This document shows, piece by piece, positions 1-8,607 of a stretch of 64,000 nucleotides of DNA. The position numbers were made by a program, and so were the translations under genes. Below the pieces are notes generated by a model. That model saw only the letters and a list, made by a program, of their open reading frames with translations. It searched no databases and had not been told where the DNA came from. The stretch covers positions 3,331,001 through 3,395,000 of the forward strand of contig NZ_CP106793.1 of the NCBI RefSeq assembly GCF_025642135.1, given 5' to 3'. Position 1 is the stretch's first letter, and every line of letters starts with the position of its first letter. Source of the stretch: Streptomyces cynarae (lineage in GTDB: Bacteria > Actinomycetota > Actinomycetes > Streptomycetales > Streptomycetaceae).

Positions 1-44
1 GAGCGTACGAACTGGTCGTCCTCGACCACGAGCACACTTGCCAT
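1..44 (-). CDS. Response regulator, N-terminal tip (partial)
   Basis: Start of a two-component response regulator that reads out of the left edge. Only about 14 codons are visible (MASVLVVEDDQFVR), but the hydrophobic first strand followed by the acidic E-D-D cluster is the Mg2+-binding start of CheY-like receiver domains. In this family the acidic pocket helps transfer phosphate from a sensor kinase to a conserved Asp about 50 residues later, which is outside the window. The output domain cannot be seen, so the regulon is unknown. It is divergent from the small exported protein at 167. Confidence 0.7.
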   Translation of the reverse strand, partial: MASVLVVEDDQFVR

Positions 45-166
45 GGGCGGCACCGTACGCCATGCGGGCCGGGCGGTTCGGGGGCTGTGGACAACTCCCC
101 ACGCCGCAACCGGAGAAACGGAACTGTGTGCGACCCGTGAGACACCCGTGGGGCTGGTGAGGCAGT

Positions 167-688
167 ATGGCCGGGATGTTGAGAGGTCTCCTGCACGTAC
201 TGGCGTGGACGCTGGCCACCGGAGCGGCGGCCACGCTGTCGTGGTGGGGCGTCCACACGGTGCTGGCGGGCACCGCGTACGACCCGCCGCGCGCCCTGCC
301 CGTCACCGCGGGCGGCGCGACGACGCAGGCGTCGAAGCCGTCGGCTCCCTCGACTCAGCGACCGGTCCCGTCGAAGAGCCCGTCGCCGACGCCGAGCACG
401 ACGAGCCCGCGGCCGACGCCCTCGAAGTCCCGGGCCACGAAGCCCGACCCGCCCACCATCGCCTCCGGCCAGGTCAAGAGCTACGACACCGCCGGCGGTC
501 GCGTGGTCTTCGACCTCGGCAGCACCTCGGCGACGCTCGTGTCGGCCACCCCCGGCACCGGCTGGTCGATGCAGGTCTGGAAGACGGAGACCTGGATCCG
601 GGTGGAGTTCGCGTCGGGTGCCGACCGGGTGTCGGTGTTCTGCACCTGGCACGACGGCCCACCCCATGTGGAGATCGGGAACTACTAG
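167..688 (+). CDS. Small membrane-anchored or exported protein with Ser/Pro/Thr linker
   Basis: 173 aa, function not recognised. Residues about 5-30 form one hydrophobic segment with few charges, read as an uncleaved signal or membrane anchor. Residues about 45-98 are a low-complexity linker rich in Ser, Pro, Thr and Lys, typical of actinobacterial wall-spanning spacers. The last 75 residues look like a small beta-rich outer domain (many Val, Thr and Trp, one Cys). The layout suggests a domain held outside the membrane across the cell wall. The TAG stop at 686-688 lies in the first bases of the inverted-repeat element that follows, so the extreme C-terminus may have been set by that insertion. 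Confidence 0.7.
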   Translation: MAGMLRGLLHVLAWTLATGAAATLSWWGVHTVLAGTAYDPPRALPVTAGGATTQASKPSAPSTQRPVPSKSPSPTPSTTSPRPTPSKSRATKPDPPTIASGQVKSYDTAGGRVVFDLGSTSATLVSATPGTGWSMQVWKTETWIRVEFASGADRVSVFCTWHDGPPHVEIGNY

Positions 689-876
689 GGTCTTTCGTTT
701 GGATCAGGCCGGATCAGGGAGCGGGGCCATGGGGGTGCCCCCGCGCGAGCTCGTTCGAGCGTGGGGGAGTTGGCGACCGACGACAACGCCGCTGGGGGTG
801 CCCCCACGCCGTCAAGGCAGTGGGGGAGTGCGTGCCAGGCCCCGCGAACCCGGCATGATCCGAACGAGAGGCCCTA
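686..876. mobile_element. MITE-like element with 27-bp imperfect terminal inverted repeats
   Basis: The left end (686-712) begins TAGGGTCTTTCGTTTGGATC. The right end (850-876), read in reverse complement, begins TAGGGCCTCTCGTTCGGATC. The 27-bp arms differ at about four positions. Inside are two related hairpin units, each starting GGGGGTGCCCCC and ending GTGGGGGAG (about 730-770 and 792-826). At 191 bp it has no coding capacity, so it would be a non-autonomous element moved by a transposase elsewhere, or a Streptomyces intergenic repeat family. CTA sequence at both edges is compatible with a short target duplication, but that is weak. Confidence 0.55.
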
Positions 877-908
877 ACCGCCCCTGGAGGTCGGCGGGGT
901 CGGTCTGT

Positions 909-1775
909 TCAGCGGAAGACCGACGGCGGGGGCGCCGGGGATGCCACCGCCGCCGCGTCCGTGACGGCGGCCGCGCCGCCCGTGAAGTCGGTCAGCGCCT
1001 TGCCGTGCTCCACCCTCGCCGGGTGCGGGTCCGAGGCGGCCCGGCGGGTCAGTTCGGCGACCGGGAGCGGGTGGGCGGAGGCGGCCAGGACCGCGTTGCC
1101 GAAGCGCTTGCCGCGCAGGACGGCCGGATCGGCGATCAGTGCGAGCTCGGGGAAGACGGCCGCCGCCGTCGAGATCTGGCCGCGCAGGTGGGCGAGCGGA
1201 GGGCCGTCGGCGAGGTTGGCCGCGTACACACCGCCGTCCTTCAGCGCCCGGCGGACCTCGGTGAGGAACTCGACCGACGTCAGGTGCGCCGGGGTGCGCG
1301 CCCCGCTGAACACGTCCACGATGACCAGGTCCGCCCAGCCGTCCGGCACCTTGGCGAGCCCTTCCCGGGCGTCCGTGGAGCGCACCCGGATCCGTGCGTT
1401 CGGGTCCAACGGCAGGGCCCGGCGGACGAGTTGGACGAGCGCCGCGTCGCGTTCCACGATCTGCTGGGTGGAGCGGGGGCGGGTCGCGGCGGTGTAGCGG
1501 GCGAGGGTGAACGCGCCGCCGCCGAGGTGGACGGCGTGCACGGGACGGCCGGGCGGGGCGGCCAGGTCGATGACGTGGCCGAGCCGGCGCTGGTACTCGA
1601 AGGACAGGTACCGCGGGTCGTCGAGGTCGACATGCGACTGCGGGGCGCCGTCGATGAGGAGGGTCCAGGCGCGCGCCCGGTCCCGGTCGGGTATCAGCTG
1701 GGCGAGTCCGCCGTCGACCGCCTCGACGACGGCCTCGGCTCCCTGCCCGCGCCGCGCGTTCCGTGACCTGCCCAC
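909..1775 (-). CDS. Spermidine-synthase-like SAM-binding protein
   Basis: 288 aa. The core matches the class I methyltransferase fold used by spermidine/spermine synthases: a glycine-rich SAM-type motif (HLGGGAFTLARY, about residue 83), an acidic strand end after it (the VERD region) and an I-V-D-V-F-S-G motif near residue 155 followed by a helix opening T-P-A-H-L-T. True spermidine synthases carry an Asp-rich polyamine pocket; I cannot confirm one, and actinobacterial members of this group are usually annotated only as fused or spermidine-synthase-like methyltransferases. Start is GTG at 1775 with no convincing ribosome-binding site, so the N-terminus is uncertain. Confidence 0.75.
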   Translation of the reverse strand: MGRSRNARRGQGAEAVVEAVDGGLAQLIPDRDRARAWTLLIDGAPQSHVDLDDPRYLSFEYQRRLGHVIDLAAPPGRPVHAVHLGGGAFTLARYTAATRPRSTQQIVERDAALVQLVRRALPLDPNARIRVRSTDAREGLAKVPDGWADLVIVDVFSGARTPAHLTSVEFLTEVRRALKDGGVYAANLADGPPLAHLRGQISTAAAVFPELALIADPAVLRGKRFGNAVLAASAHPLPVAELTRRAASDPHPARVEHGKALTDFTGGAAAVTDAAAVASPAPPPSVFR

Positions 1776-1942
1776 CCGGCCATTATCGGGGGCGGCGCGG
1801 AGGGCGGCTCACCGAGGACGGGGGGCCCTGCTCGGCGACCCGGTCGGCTCACCGGCCCTCGCCGGCCCGGGCGGCGTTCGATCCGAGGTGGTGACGGAGG
1901 ATCGCCGACGGTTGCCGGGGCGGTCCCGGCCCGGTAAGGCGC

Positions 1943-2455
1943 TCATCGACAGTTGTCGGCGGCCTCGATCATGCGGGCCGCCTCCCCGAGGGCCGCGCGC
2001 AGGACCGCCGGATCCGTGGCCGGTTCCACCTCGCCGGGCGGCAGGAGCCAGCCCGTGCCCTCGACCGGGGGCAGCGGAGCGACCAGGCTCATGCCGCGCC
2101 CGTCGGTCTTCGTGCACGTGCTGCCGGGCACGTCCCACGCGTCCGCCGTGCCGGGCGGTACCAGGAAGCCGAGGGTGTCGCAGTCGTCGTCGTGCAGGAC
2201 GGGCCCGACGCAGTCGCCCGCGCCGCGGCGGAGGATGTCCACCGCCTCGAGACCCTGACGGGCGGGCACGGTCACGAGGTCGGGGGCCTTGTGCGGCGGT
2301 GCGGCGCACTCGGGGGCCGGCACGGCCTGGGCGGCCTGCGGCCGTGTACGGAACTCGGTGCTGTGCGGGGTCTGCGTCCCGGCATCCACAACGGAACCCT
2401 CCTCGACGGTGAGTTGGGTCGGGAGTTCGGGCGGCTCCCGGTCCACAGGGTTCAA
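1943..2455 (-). CDS. Hypothetical protein, divergent from TPR regulator
   Basis: 170 aa, not recognised. No clear signal peptide, membrane segment or catalytic motif. The C-terminal two thirds contains three Cys residues (the GDCVGP, DDDCDTL and STCTK areas) and ends with a helical segment finishing in Cys-Arg. Coding potential is supported by third-position GC and a complete frame. The first codon is TTG at 2455; a GTG three codons later (2446) is an alternative. It shares a 221-bp divergent promoter region with the TPR regulator at 2677, so the two may be co-controlled. Confidence 0.55.
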   Translation of the reverse strand: MNPVDREPPELPTQLTVEEGSVVDAGTQTPHSTEFRTRPQAAQAVPAPECAAPPHKAPDLVTVPARQGLEAVDILRRGAGDCVGPVLHDDDCDTLGFLVPPGTADAWDVPGSTCTKTDGRGMSLVAPLPPVEGTGWLLPPGEVEPATDPAVLRAALGEAARMIEAADNCR

Positions 2456-2519
2456 CGCTCGGGGGCGTCAACGGCAACGGCGCAACACTGCCGCAAAGGA
2501 TGGCAGTTCATGGCAGATC

Positions 2520-2558
2520 TCGCATGAGATATCCGGTTTGTAGCCAAACCTCGCATGA
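2520..2558. promoter_or_regulatory. Direct repeats flanking a dyad in the divergent promoter region
   Basis: TCGCATGA occurs at 2520-2527 and again at 2551-2558, 31 bp apart (about three helical turns). Between them is a perfect inverted repeat, GGTTTG (2535-2540), four-base loop TAGC, CAAACC (2545-2550). The arrangement sits between the 1943-2455 gene and the TPR regulator, where an operator or activator site is expected. The binding protein is unknown; the regulator itself is the simplest candidate. Confidence 0.45.
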
Positions 2559-2676
2559 CCACACCTGCGAGGAAGGTACGTTCTTGCACCGCCGGACGCA
2601 GGGAACCAAATGGCACCACGCGGACAAGCCACCCCAATCCGGCATGGTTCGACGGTTCGCACGAGAGGGCCCGGCC

Positions 2677-4140
2677 ATGACCTCGTCCCAGACCCCCCGG
2701 CCACCACGGCCGAATCTCGCCTTCCGGCAGCTGCGCGGATCACGCTCGCCGGGCGAGTTCGCCGCGGCGGTGCGGCGTGCCGCACGCGAGATCGGCGAGC
2801 GGGTCAGCTGTGACGCGCGGTACATCGGACGGGTCGAGGCGGGCGAGATCCGTTGTCCCAACTACGCCTACGAACGGGTGTTCCTGCACATGTTCCCCGG
2901 GCGCACACTCTCGGACCTGGGGTTCGCGCCCCGCTCGGCGGTGCGCGGCCGAGGGGCGCGCACCGCCGACGAGGCGCCCCCCGCACACACCAACCGCCGT
3001 CCATATGCCTCCGATGAGCACCGGAAGGCATACGAGACGTATCACCCATCAGACACCTACGAGTCGCACCAGTCGTACGGCACGCACGCGTACGACGCAC
3101 AGAACCACGAGGAGAGCGACGTGCAGCGTCGCGCATTCATGACCGGCGGCACCGTGACGGTGGCCGCCGCCTCCCTGGGCCCCTTCGGGCTCACCCTCGG
3201 CGGCCCCGCAGCGGCCGCCGAACGCCCCGTCCACCGTGCGGGCTCGTCCGAGGCGAGCGCGCTCGAGGAGGCCGTACGCAAGATCCGCCTGCTCGACGAC
3301 CGGCACGGCGCGGACGGCCTGTACCGGCGCGCGGCGGCCCCGCTGCGCACCGCGTACGCGCTGCTCGACGCGGGCACGACCCGGCAGACGGTCGCCGACC
3401 GGCTGTACTCGGGCGCGGGTGAACTGGCCATCTCGGTGGGATGGCTGGCGCACGACTCCGGGCGTTACGACGACGCCCGCTCGCACTACGCGGAGGCGCT
3501 GGCGACGGCGCGGATGTCCGGGGACCCGGGCCTCGAGGCACACGCGTTCTGCAACACGGCGTTCCTCGCCCGCGACGCGGGCCGGCCGCGGGAGGCCGTA
3601 CGGGCGGCGCAGGCGGCCCAGCGTGTCGGGCGCCCGCTCGGCTCGCACCGGTTGATGTCGCTGCTCGCCCTCAGGGAGGCGGGCGGCTGGGCGGGACTCG
3701 CGGACCGGGCGGGCTGCGAACAGGCGCTCGCACGGGCGCAGGCGCTCTTCGAACGGGGGCCGTCGGACTCGGACCCCGAGTGGATGACCTTCTACGGCGA
3801 GGCAGAACTGGAGGGCCTGGAGGCGCAGTGCTGGTCGACGCTGGGCGACTGGGGGCGGGCCGCCCGGCACGCACGGCGCGCGGCGCAGCTCCAGGATCCG
3901 CACTTCACCCGGAACATCGCCCTGTACACGGCCGAACTGGCCGACGACCTGGCCCGCGGGGGTCGTCCCGACGAGGCGGCGCGGGCCGGTCACCGCGTGC
4001 TGGACCTCCTGGACCAGGTCCAGTCCTCCCGCGTCCTGACGATGCTGGCGGGCACTGCGAGGGTACTGCTGCCGCACCGGCGGGCGTCGGGGGTGTCGGC
4101 GTTCCTGGACCGGCATGCGTCACTGCCTCGCAGTGCGTGA
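2677..4140 (+). CDS. Helix-turn-helix/TPR regulator with internal Tat-like segment
   Basis: 487 aa, likely cytoplasmic regulator. The N-terminal ~80 residues look like a DNA-binding helical domain (the region with CDARYIGRVEAGEIRCPN resembles an XRE-type recognition segment). Residues about 150-185 hold RRAFMTGG followed by a hydrophobic Ala/Gly-rich run; this looks like a Tat signal but is internal, a feature I remember from several Streptomyces TPR regulators. The C-terminal ~280 residues are helical pairs with TPR character (alternating Ala/Leu, with L-A-H-D-S-G-R-Y-D-D-A typical). An ATG at 2677 preceded by AGAGGG is preferred over upstream in-frame starts, which would run through the operator region. 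Ligand and target genes are unknown. Confidence 0.7.
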   Translation: MTSSQTPRPPRPNLAFRQLRGSRSPGEFAAAVRRAAREIGERVSCDARYIGRVEAGEIRCPNYAYERVFLHMFPGRTLSDLGFAPRSAVRGRGARTADEAPPAHTNRRPYASDEHRKAYETYHPSDTYESHQSYGTHAYDAQNHEESDVQRRAFMTGGTVTVAAASLGPFGLTLGGPAAAAERPVHRAGSSEASALEEAVRKIRLLDDRHGADGLYRRAAAPLRTAYALLDAGTTRQTVADRLYSGAGELAISVGWLAHDSGRYDDARSHYAEALATARMSGDPGLEAHAFCNTAFLARDAGRPREAVRAAQAAQRVGRPLGSHRLMSLLALREAGGWAGLADRAGCEQALARAQALFERGPSDSDPEWMTFYGEAELEGLEAQCWSTLGDWGRAARHARRAAQLQDPHFTRNIALYTAELADDLARGGRPDEAARAGHRVLDLLDQVQSSRVLTMLAGTARVLLPHRRASGVSAFLDRHASLPRSA

Positions 4141-4203
4141 GCCGCTCGGGGTCGGGGTCGCCCGGGCGTCGGTTCCGCGACTCGGCGGTACGAAGGGCCG
4201 CAG

Positions 4204-4797
4204 CTACGCCATGTGCCCCAAGTCGTTCCACGACTCGATCGCCGGCTCGCCGTAAGCCCACCCGAGCACGGACAGCGACGTGGGGTTGAGCCTGATCCGC
4301 GCCGCGAACTCCAGCGGCAGCCCCAGCCACCGCGCCCCGATGGACCGCAGGATGTGCCCGTGTGCGAACACCAGCACATCCCGGTCCTCCGACCGCGCCC
4401 AGGCCACGACCTCGTCCGCGCGCGCGGAGACCTCCGCCAGGGTCTCCCCGCCGGGCACGCCGTCGCGCCAGATGAACCAGCCCGGCCGGATCTCCTGGAT
4501 CTCGGCCGGCGTCATCCCCTCGTACGCCCCGTAATCCCACTCCATGAGCGTGTCCCAGACGCTCGCCCGCTCGCTGAAGCCGGCGAGTTCGCAGGTCTCA
4601 CGCGCGCGTGCCAGCGGACTGGTGCGCACCTCGACCCCGGGCAGCCCGTCGAACGGCGCCCGGTGCAGCCGCTCCCCGAGCAGCTTGGCGCCCCGCCGTC
4701 CCTCCTCCAGCAGCGGCACATCGGTCCTGCCGGTGTGCTTGCCGGACAGTGACCATTCCGTCTGTCCGTGCCGGGCCAGCAGGATGCGCGGTGCCAT
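4204..4797 (-). CDS. Histidine phosphatase family protein (phosphoglycerate mutase-like)
   Basis: 197 aa. It opens [16 protein letters not shown]: the R-H-G triad near residue 10 carries the histidine that becomes phosphorylated. Supporting residues are the [10 protein letters not shown] motif (about 60-70), the E-W-D-Y-G-A-Y-E-G motif (acid/base Glu, about 88-96) and V-F-A-H-G-H near residue 145 with the second active-site His. Length and motif order fit small broad-specificity acid or sugar phosphatases. ATG at 4797 follows GGAAAGG at a good spacing, so the longer upstream frame is rejected. Substrate cannot be told from sequence. Confidence 0.9.
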   Translation of the reverse strand: MAPRILLARHGQTEWSLSGKHTGRTDVPLLEEGRRGAKLLGERLHRAPFDGLPGVEVRTSPLARARETCELAGFSERASVWDTLMEWDYGAYEGMTPAEIQEIRPGWFIWRDGVPGGETLAEVSARADEVVAWARSEDRDVLVFAHGHILRSIGARWLGLPLEFAARIRLNPTSLSVLGWAYGEPAIESWNDLGHMA

Positions 4798-4990
4798 GAG
4801 AGACCTTTCCGGGAGAAGTGAGCAGGACGCCACTCCATCATCGCCCACCCCTTCCCGGGGCAACCCAGGGGGCGATCTCTGCGTCTTTGAGGGCCGGGGC
4901 GCCCCACGAAGGCGGACGCCCGCACCGTAAGGTGGCACGACCGGAACGCCGGGAACCGCGACCAGGAGCAGAAGGGGGAGGGCGAATCGG

Positions 4991-7024
4991 ATGCCGCAGG
5001 CCGAGACACCAGGCATCGGGGTGGGCCCGCTGACCCGGCTGCGCTGGTGGACCGAACTGCCCCTGATCCTGGTGGTGTACGCCTCCTACTCCGCGGGCCG
5101 GCTGCTCGCGCGGGGCGATGTCGACGGCGCCGTCGACCACGGTCTGGCGATACTGCGCCTGGAGAAGCTGCTCCACATCAACGCCGAGCATCCGCTGAAC
5201 CGTCTCCTCACCCGCGAGGCATGGCTCGGCATACCCGCCGACTTCTGGTACGCGTCGCTGCACTACCTGGTCACCCCCGCGATCCTGGTGTGGATCTTCA
5301 GACGCCGCACGGAGCACTACCGGGCGGCCCGCACCTGGCTGCTGACGTCCACGTTCATCGGTCTGATCGGCTTCTCCCTGATGCCCACCTGCCCGCCGCG
5401 CCTGCTCTCCGCGGGCCACGGGTTCGTCGACACGATGGCGCAGTACAGCTCTTACGGCTGGTGGGGCGCCGAGGCGAGCGCGCCGCGGGGCCTGGGCGGC
5501 ATGACGAACCAGTACGCGGCGATGCCGAGCCTGCACGTCGGCTGGGCGCTGTGGTGCGGGGTGTTGCTGTGGCGGCACGGCCGCTCGCGCTGGGCCAGGG
5601 TCGTGGCGGTCGTGTACCCGCTCGGGACCACGTTCGTCGTGATGGGCACCGCGAACCACTACTTCCTCGACGCGGTCGCCGGGGTCGCCGTCATGGGCGT
5701 CGGCTTCCTGCTGAGCCGACCGGTGATGCGGGCCGCGGACGCGGTCAGGACTCGTCTGCGGGCACGGTTCGCACCGGTCGCGGAGCCCTCGTCCGCCGCA
5801 GGTTCCCCAATTGTCAGTGCCGGATGCCAGACTTCGGCGGGTGAGCGAATTCCCCGACAGCCCCTCTCCCGCCCCGGGCCGGGAGCCGGGCCGGGTGCCG
5901 CTCCCGCGGACGCGGGGACGGCGCTGCGGCAGCGGCTCGCTGAGCTGCGCGGGCCGTCCGTACAGCCCAGGGCGCTGGACGCGCGCGCCCTCGCCGCGCT
6001 CGCCGCGAACCCCGGGTGCGGCGCGCGCGCGCTGCTGGACGGCGCCGGGGTGGACAAGGGGGCGCTGGCGGGCGCGCTGGGTGCGCCGTCGGCGTTCGGC
6101 CAGTCGCAGTTCGCCTTCATGCGGGGCAACGCGTTCGAGGCCCGGGTCAAGGCGGACGGCGGTGCGGAGCTGCTGCGTCTGGTGCGCGAGAAGCTGGACC
6201 CGACCGCCGACGCCCCGGAGGGGGCGCTCGTTCCGGACCTGGCCGCGGTCGGCCCGGAGGGGCGCGCGGCGCGTACGGCGCTGGCGTTGCGCGAGGCCAC
6301 CGAGGCGCGCGGGTGGGCGCTGCTCGACCACCCCATGCTCGCCCTCGACGTGGCGGGATCGCCCGCGTTCCTGGAGCCGGACGCGGTGGTGGTGCACCCG
6401 GACGGCAGCTGGACGGTGGTGGAGATCAAGTCCTTCCCGCTGCTCGACGGTTCGGCGGACCCGGCGAAGGTGGGGGCGGCCGCGCGGCAGTCCGCGGTGT
6501 ACGTGCTGGCGCTGGAGGAGGTCGCGGAGCGCCTCACCCCCGCACCCGTCGTACGCCACCGGATCCTGCTGGTGTGCCCCAAGGACTTCTCGAACCTGCC
6601 CACCGCGTCGCCCGTGGACGTCCGCAAGCAGCGCGCGGTCACCCGGCGCCAGCTGGCCCGTCTCACCCGCATCGAGGAGATCGCCGACGCCCTGCCCGAG
6701 GGCACGTGCTTCGCGCCGGACCTTCCGCAGGAGGAGCTTCAGGCCGCGGTGGAGTCGGTCCCGGCGACGTACGCGCCGGAGTGCCTGGCCGCCTGCGAGC
6801 TGGCATTCCACTGCCGTGACCGCGCCCGGGAGCAGGGCGCCGTGGCGGCCCTGGGCCGGTCGCTGCGGGCCGAGCTGGGCGGGCTGACCACGGTGGACGA
6901 CATCCTGGCCGCCGCCCACGGCACGGCCGGGGACCCGGACGACCCGGCGGTGGCGGCCCTGCGCCGGGCGGCGCGGCTGCGGGCCGAGGCGCTCGCCGGA
7001 CGGGAGGGCGCCGTATGTCCCTGA
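4991..7024 (+). CDS. PAP2-type membrane phosphatase reading in frame into an Fe-S nuclease (probably two genes)
   Basis: One open frame of 677 codons with two unrelated halves. Residues 1-265: polytopic membrane protein with about six hydrophobic segments and PAP2/inositol-phosphorylceramide-synthase-like motifs, M-P-S-L-H-V-G-W near residue 180 (catalytic His) and N-H-Y-F-L-D near 221 (second His and Asp). This half probably dephosphorylates lipid or isoprenoid phosphates at the outer membrane face. Residues 330-677: PD-(D/E)XK nuclease (see the next CDS). The junction (265-330) is Pro/Gly-rich with no domain. A fusion of a lipid phosphatase to a DNA nuclease makes little biological sense, and a promoter plus GTG start lies at the junction in another frame. 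I therefore suspect one missing base; if restored, PAP2 would end at the TGA at 5941-5943. Confidence 0.65.
   Translation: MPQAETPGIGVGPLTRLRWWTELPLILVVYASYSAGRLLARGDVDGAVDHGLAILRLEKLLHINAEHPLNRLLTREAWLGIPADFWYASLHYLVTPAILVWIFRRRTEHYRAARTWLLTSTFIGLIGFSLMPTCPPRLLSAGHGFVDTMAQYSSYGWWGAEASAPRGLGGMTNQYAAMPSLHVGWALWCGVLLWRHGRSRWARVVAVVYPLGTTFVVMGTANHYFLDAVAGVAVMGVGFLLSRPVMRAADAVRTRLRARFAPVAEPSSAAGSPIVSAGCQTSAGERIPRQPLSRPGPGAGPGAAPADAGTALRQRLAELRGPSVQPRALDARALAALAANPGCGARALLDGAGVDKGALAGALGAPSAFGQSQFAFMRGNAFEARVKADGGAELLRLVREKLDPTADAPEGALVPDLAAVGPEGRAARTALALREATEARGWALLDHPMLALDVAGSPAFLEPDAVVVHPDGSWTVVEIKSFPLLDGSADPAKVGAAARQSAVYVLALEEVAERLTPAPVVRHRILLVCPKDFSNLPTASPVDVRKQRAVTRRQLARLTRIEEIADALPEGTCFAPDLPQEELQAAVESVPATYAPECLAACELAFHCRDRAREQGAVAALGRSLRAELGGLTTVDDILAAAHGTAGDPDDPAVAALRRAARLRAEALAGREGAVCP
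5811..5833 (+). promoter_or_regulatory. PafBC/RecA-NDp-type DNA-damage promoter
   Basis: TTGTCAGTG at 5811-5819, eight bases, then CAGACT at 5828-5833. The published actinobacterial RecA-NDp (PafBC) consensus, from mycobacteria, is TTGTCRGTG, eight bases, TAnnnT. The first block matches 9 of 9 and the second keeps the A and final T. A GTG codon begins at 5841, seven bases after the -10-like block, so the transcript may be leaderless. The site sits directly before the nuclease-unknown-helicase cassette, implying induction by DNA damage independent of LexA. Match is by eye only. Confidence 0.65.
5841..7024 (+). CDS. Fe-S PD-(D/E)XK nuclease, RecB/Cas4-like (likely frameshifted start)
   Basis: Nuclease part of the 4991-7024 frame, proposed as a separate gene starting at GTG 5841. 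Visible catalytic residues (numbered in the long frame): D464 in L-E-P-D-A-V, then E478 and K480 in V-V-E-I-K-S, the PD-(D/E)XK set. C343 before the core plus C598, C602 and C608 after it (C-x3-C-x5-C) match the split 4Fe-4S cysteine plan of Cas4, AddB and Dna2 nucleases. From GTG 5841 the frame reads [17 protein letters not shown] and then must shift once (before about 5935) to enter the domain; no in-frame start lies between. It overlaps the next gene by 10 bases, so the three genes look translationally coupled. Role in DNA repair or anti-phage cleavage is inferred. Confidence 0.6.
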
Positions 7025-8607
7025 TCACCACCCTCGCCCGCCTGGAAGCCGTGCGGACCGGCCGCGCCCAGCCCGCCGCCACCGTCCGGCACCGCCACCT
7101 GTCCGAGCGGCCCCTCGTCTTCGTCCCGCTCATCACCGCGGGCGAGGCCGGGGCACCGCTCGGCGCACTCGTCGGCACCGACCGGGACGACCCCCGGCTG
7201 CTCGTGGTACCGCAGCCCCGCGACCGCGACCTGAGGTTCGCGTTCCTCGCCGAACTCGCCGACGTCGTCCTGCCCTACATCGACGCCCACGCCGACACCG
7301 TGGAGCCCGCCGAGCGCACCGAGACCGACCCGGAGACCGGCAAGCGCGTCAAGGTGGAGGTCGAGCTGTGCGCCGACGCGCCCCAGCTGGTCGTGCCGAG
7401 CCGGGCGGGCATCGACTTCGTACGGCTGCTGGGCCGTTCCATGCGGTTCCGCCGCACCGCCGAGCAGGACCCGGAGACGCCGCACCCGGCGCCCCCGCGC
7501 GTGCCGCTCCTCGGCCGCTGGCTCACGCACTTCGGCGAGCGTGCCCGCGTCCCCGGCTCCTCCCTGCTGCTCGCGCTCACCGATCTGCTCGGGCGGCACT
7601 GGGCGACCGGGCAGTCGAACCTGGAGGACCAGCACCTGGGCGCACTGCTCGCCTGGATCGACCCGCCCGGGGGCGCCTCGGGCGCGGACGCTGCGCTCCG
7701 CGCCGAGCTGGCCCGGGACGCGGACGGCCAGTTGCTGTGCCCGCCGGCCGGACCGGCCACCGACCCGGCGTTCGACAACAGGCTGCTCGCCCCCGCGATC
7801 GAGCGCTACGACCGCGCCCGCACCCGGCTCGCCGCCGCCGAGGACGGCGTGGAGGCCGACGACCGCTTCGGTGAACTCACCGCCGCCGAGCGGGAGATCC
7901 GCGCCCTGGTGGAGAGTCGTACCCGGCCGACCTGGGACGCGGTGTGGCAGGGGCTGGACCTGCTGCGCGCGCTGCCGGAGGGCGCGCATGTCGAGGACCG
8001 CTGGACGCGCGACCGCTGGTCGTTCACCGGGCACCGGGACCGGGTGGCCGCCGGGGAGCCGCCGCAGCCGCGCCACGACGACGCGGTCACCGCGGCGAAC
8101 AAGCTCGCCACGCGCGAGCGCGAACAGGCCCGCCTGGACGCCCAGGAGGCACTCGACGACCCGCTCGTCATGGCCGGGCGGCGGCTCGCCGGGGAGGCGT
8201 TCGCGGGCGAGGTCACGGAGGTCGTGATGGCGTACAGCGAGGGCAAGCGCCCCAGCCCGCGCCCGCTGGTGACCGTACGGACCGAGGACCGGCCGCACCT
8301 CGGGGAGCGCACGAAGGTGTACCGGTCGCTGGGCGGGAAGCCGCAGGCGGCGGAGTTCGTGGCCCACGAGGGGGAGGGCCTGCTGGTCCTGCGCATCGTC
8401 GACAAGATGGGCCGCGGCAAGGAGCCGGAGGCCGGGTCGGTCCCCGAGAAGGGGGACCACGTGTGCTTCACGCTCTTCGAGCACGAGCAGCGCGGCGGGG
8501 CCAAGCTGCCCGACCCGGAGGACACCCCGTGGACGCACGGCGGGCCGCCGGGTGAGGGCGAGGCCGTACCGCAGCCGGATCCGGTGACCGAGGAGGACGT
8601 GCTGTGA
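7015..8607 (+). CDS. Uncharacterised protein between nuclease and helicase
   Basis: 530 aa, not recognised. It starts with ATG inside the 3' end of the nuclease frame and its stop overlaps the helicase GTG by four bases, so all three genes must be made together. No signal peptide, membrane span or Walker motif. The N-terminal 130 residues contain beta-rich stretches and Asp/Arg-rich loops; the centre (about 240-400) is strongly helical and charged, with possible coiled-coil; residues about 425-500 have short strands (T-V-R-T-E-D-R and G-E-G-L-L-V-L-R-I-V), possibly an OB-like or other nucleic-acid-binding fold. It could be a specificity or scaffold subunit joining nuclease and helicase; that is inference from gene order only. 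Confidence 0.7.
   Translation: MSLITTLARLEAVRTGRAQPAATVRHRHLSERPLVFVPLITAGEAGAPLGALVGTDRDDPRLLVVPQPRDRDLRFAFLAELADVVLPYIDAHADTVEPAERTETDPETGKRVKVEVELCADAPQLVVPSRAGIDFVRLLGRSMRFRRTAEQDPETPHPAPPRVPLLGRWLTHFGERARVPGSSLLLALTDLLGRHWATGQSNLEDQHLGALLAWIDPPGGASGADAALRAELARDADGQLLCPPAGPATDPAFDNRLLAPAIERYDRARTRLAAAEDGVEADDRFGELTAAEREIRALVESRTRPTWDAVWQGLDLLRALPEGAHVEDRWTRDRWSFTGHRDRVAAGEPPQPRHDDAVTAANKLATREREQARLDAQEALDDPLVMAGRRLAGEAFAGEVTEVVMAYSEGKRPSPRPLVTVRTEDRPHLGERTKVYRSLGGKPQAAEFVAHEGEGLLVLRIVDKMGRGKEPEAGSVPEKGDHVCFTLFEHEQRGGAKLPDPEDTPWTHGGPPGEGEAVPQPDPVTEEDVL

Noticed and set aside
4838..6919. Long open frame on the minus strand opposite the PAP2-nuclease gene
   Set aside because: Product is Arg/Gly/Pro/His-rich with no domain; it mirrors the GC-rich third positions of the real plus-strand genes.
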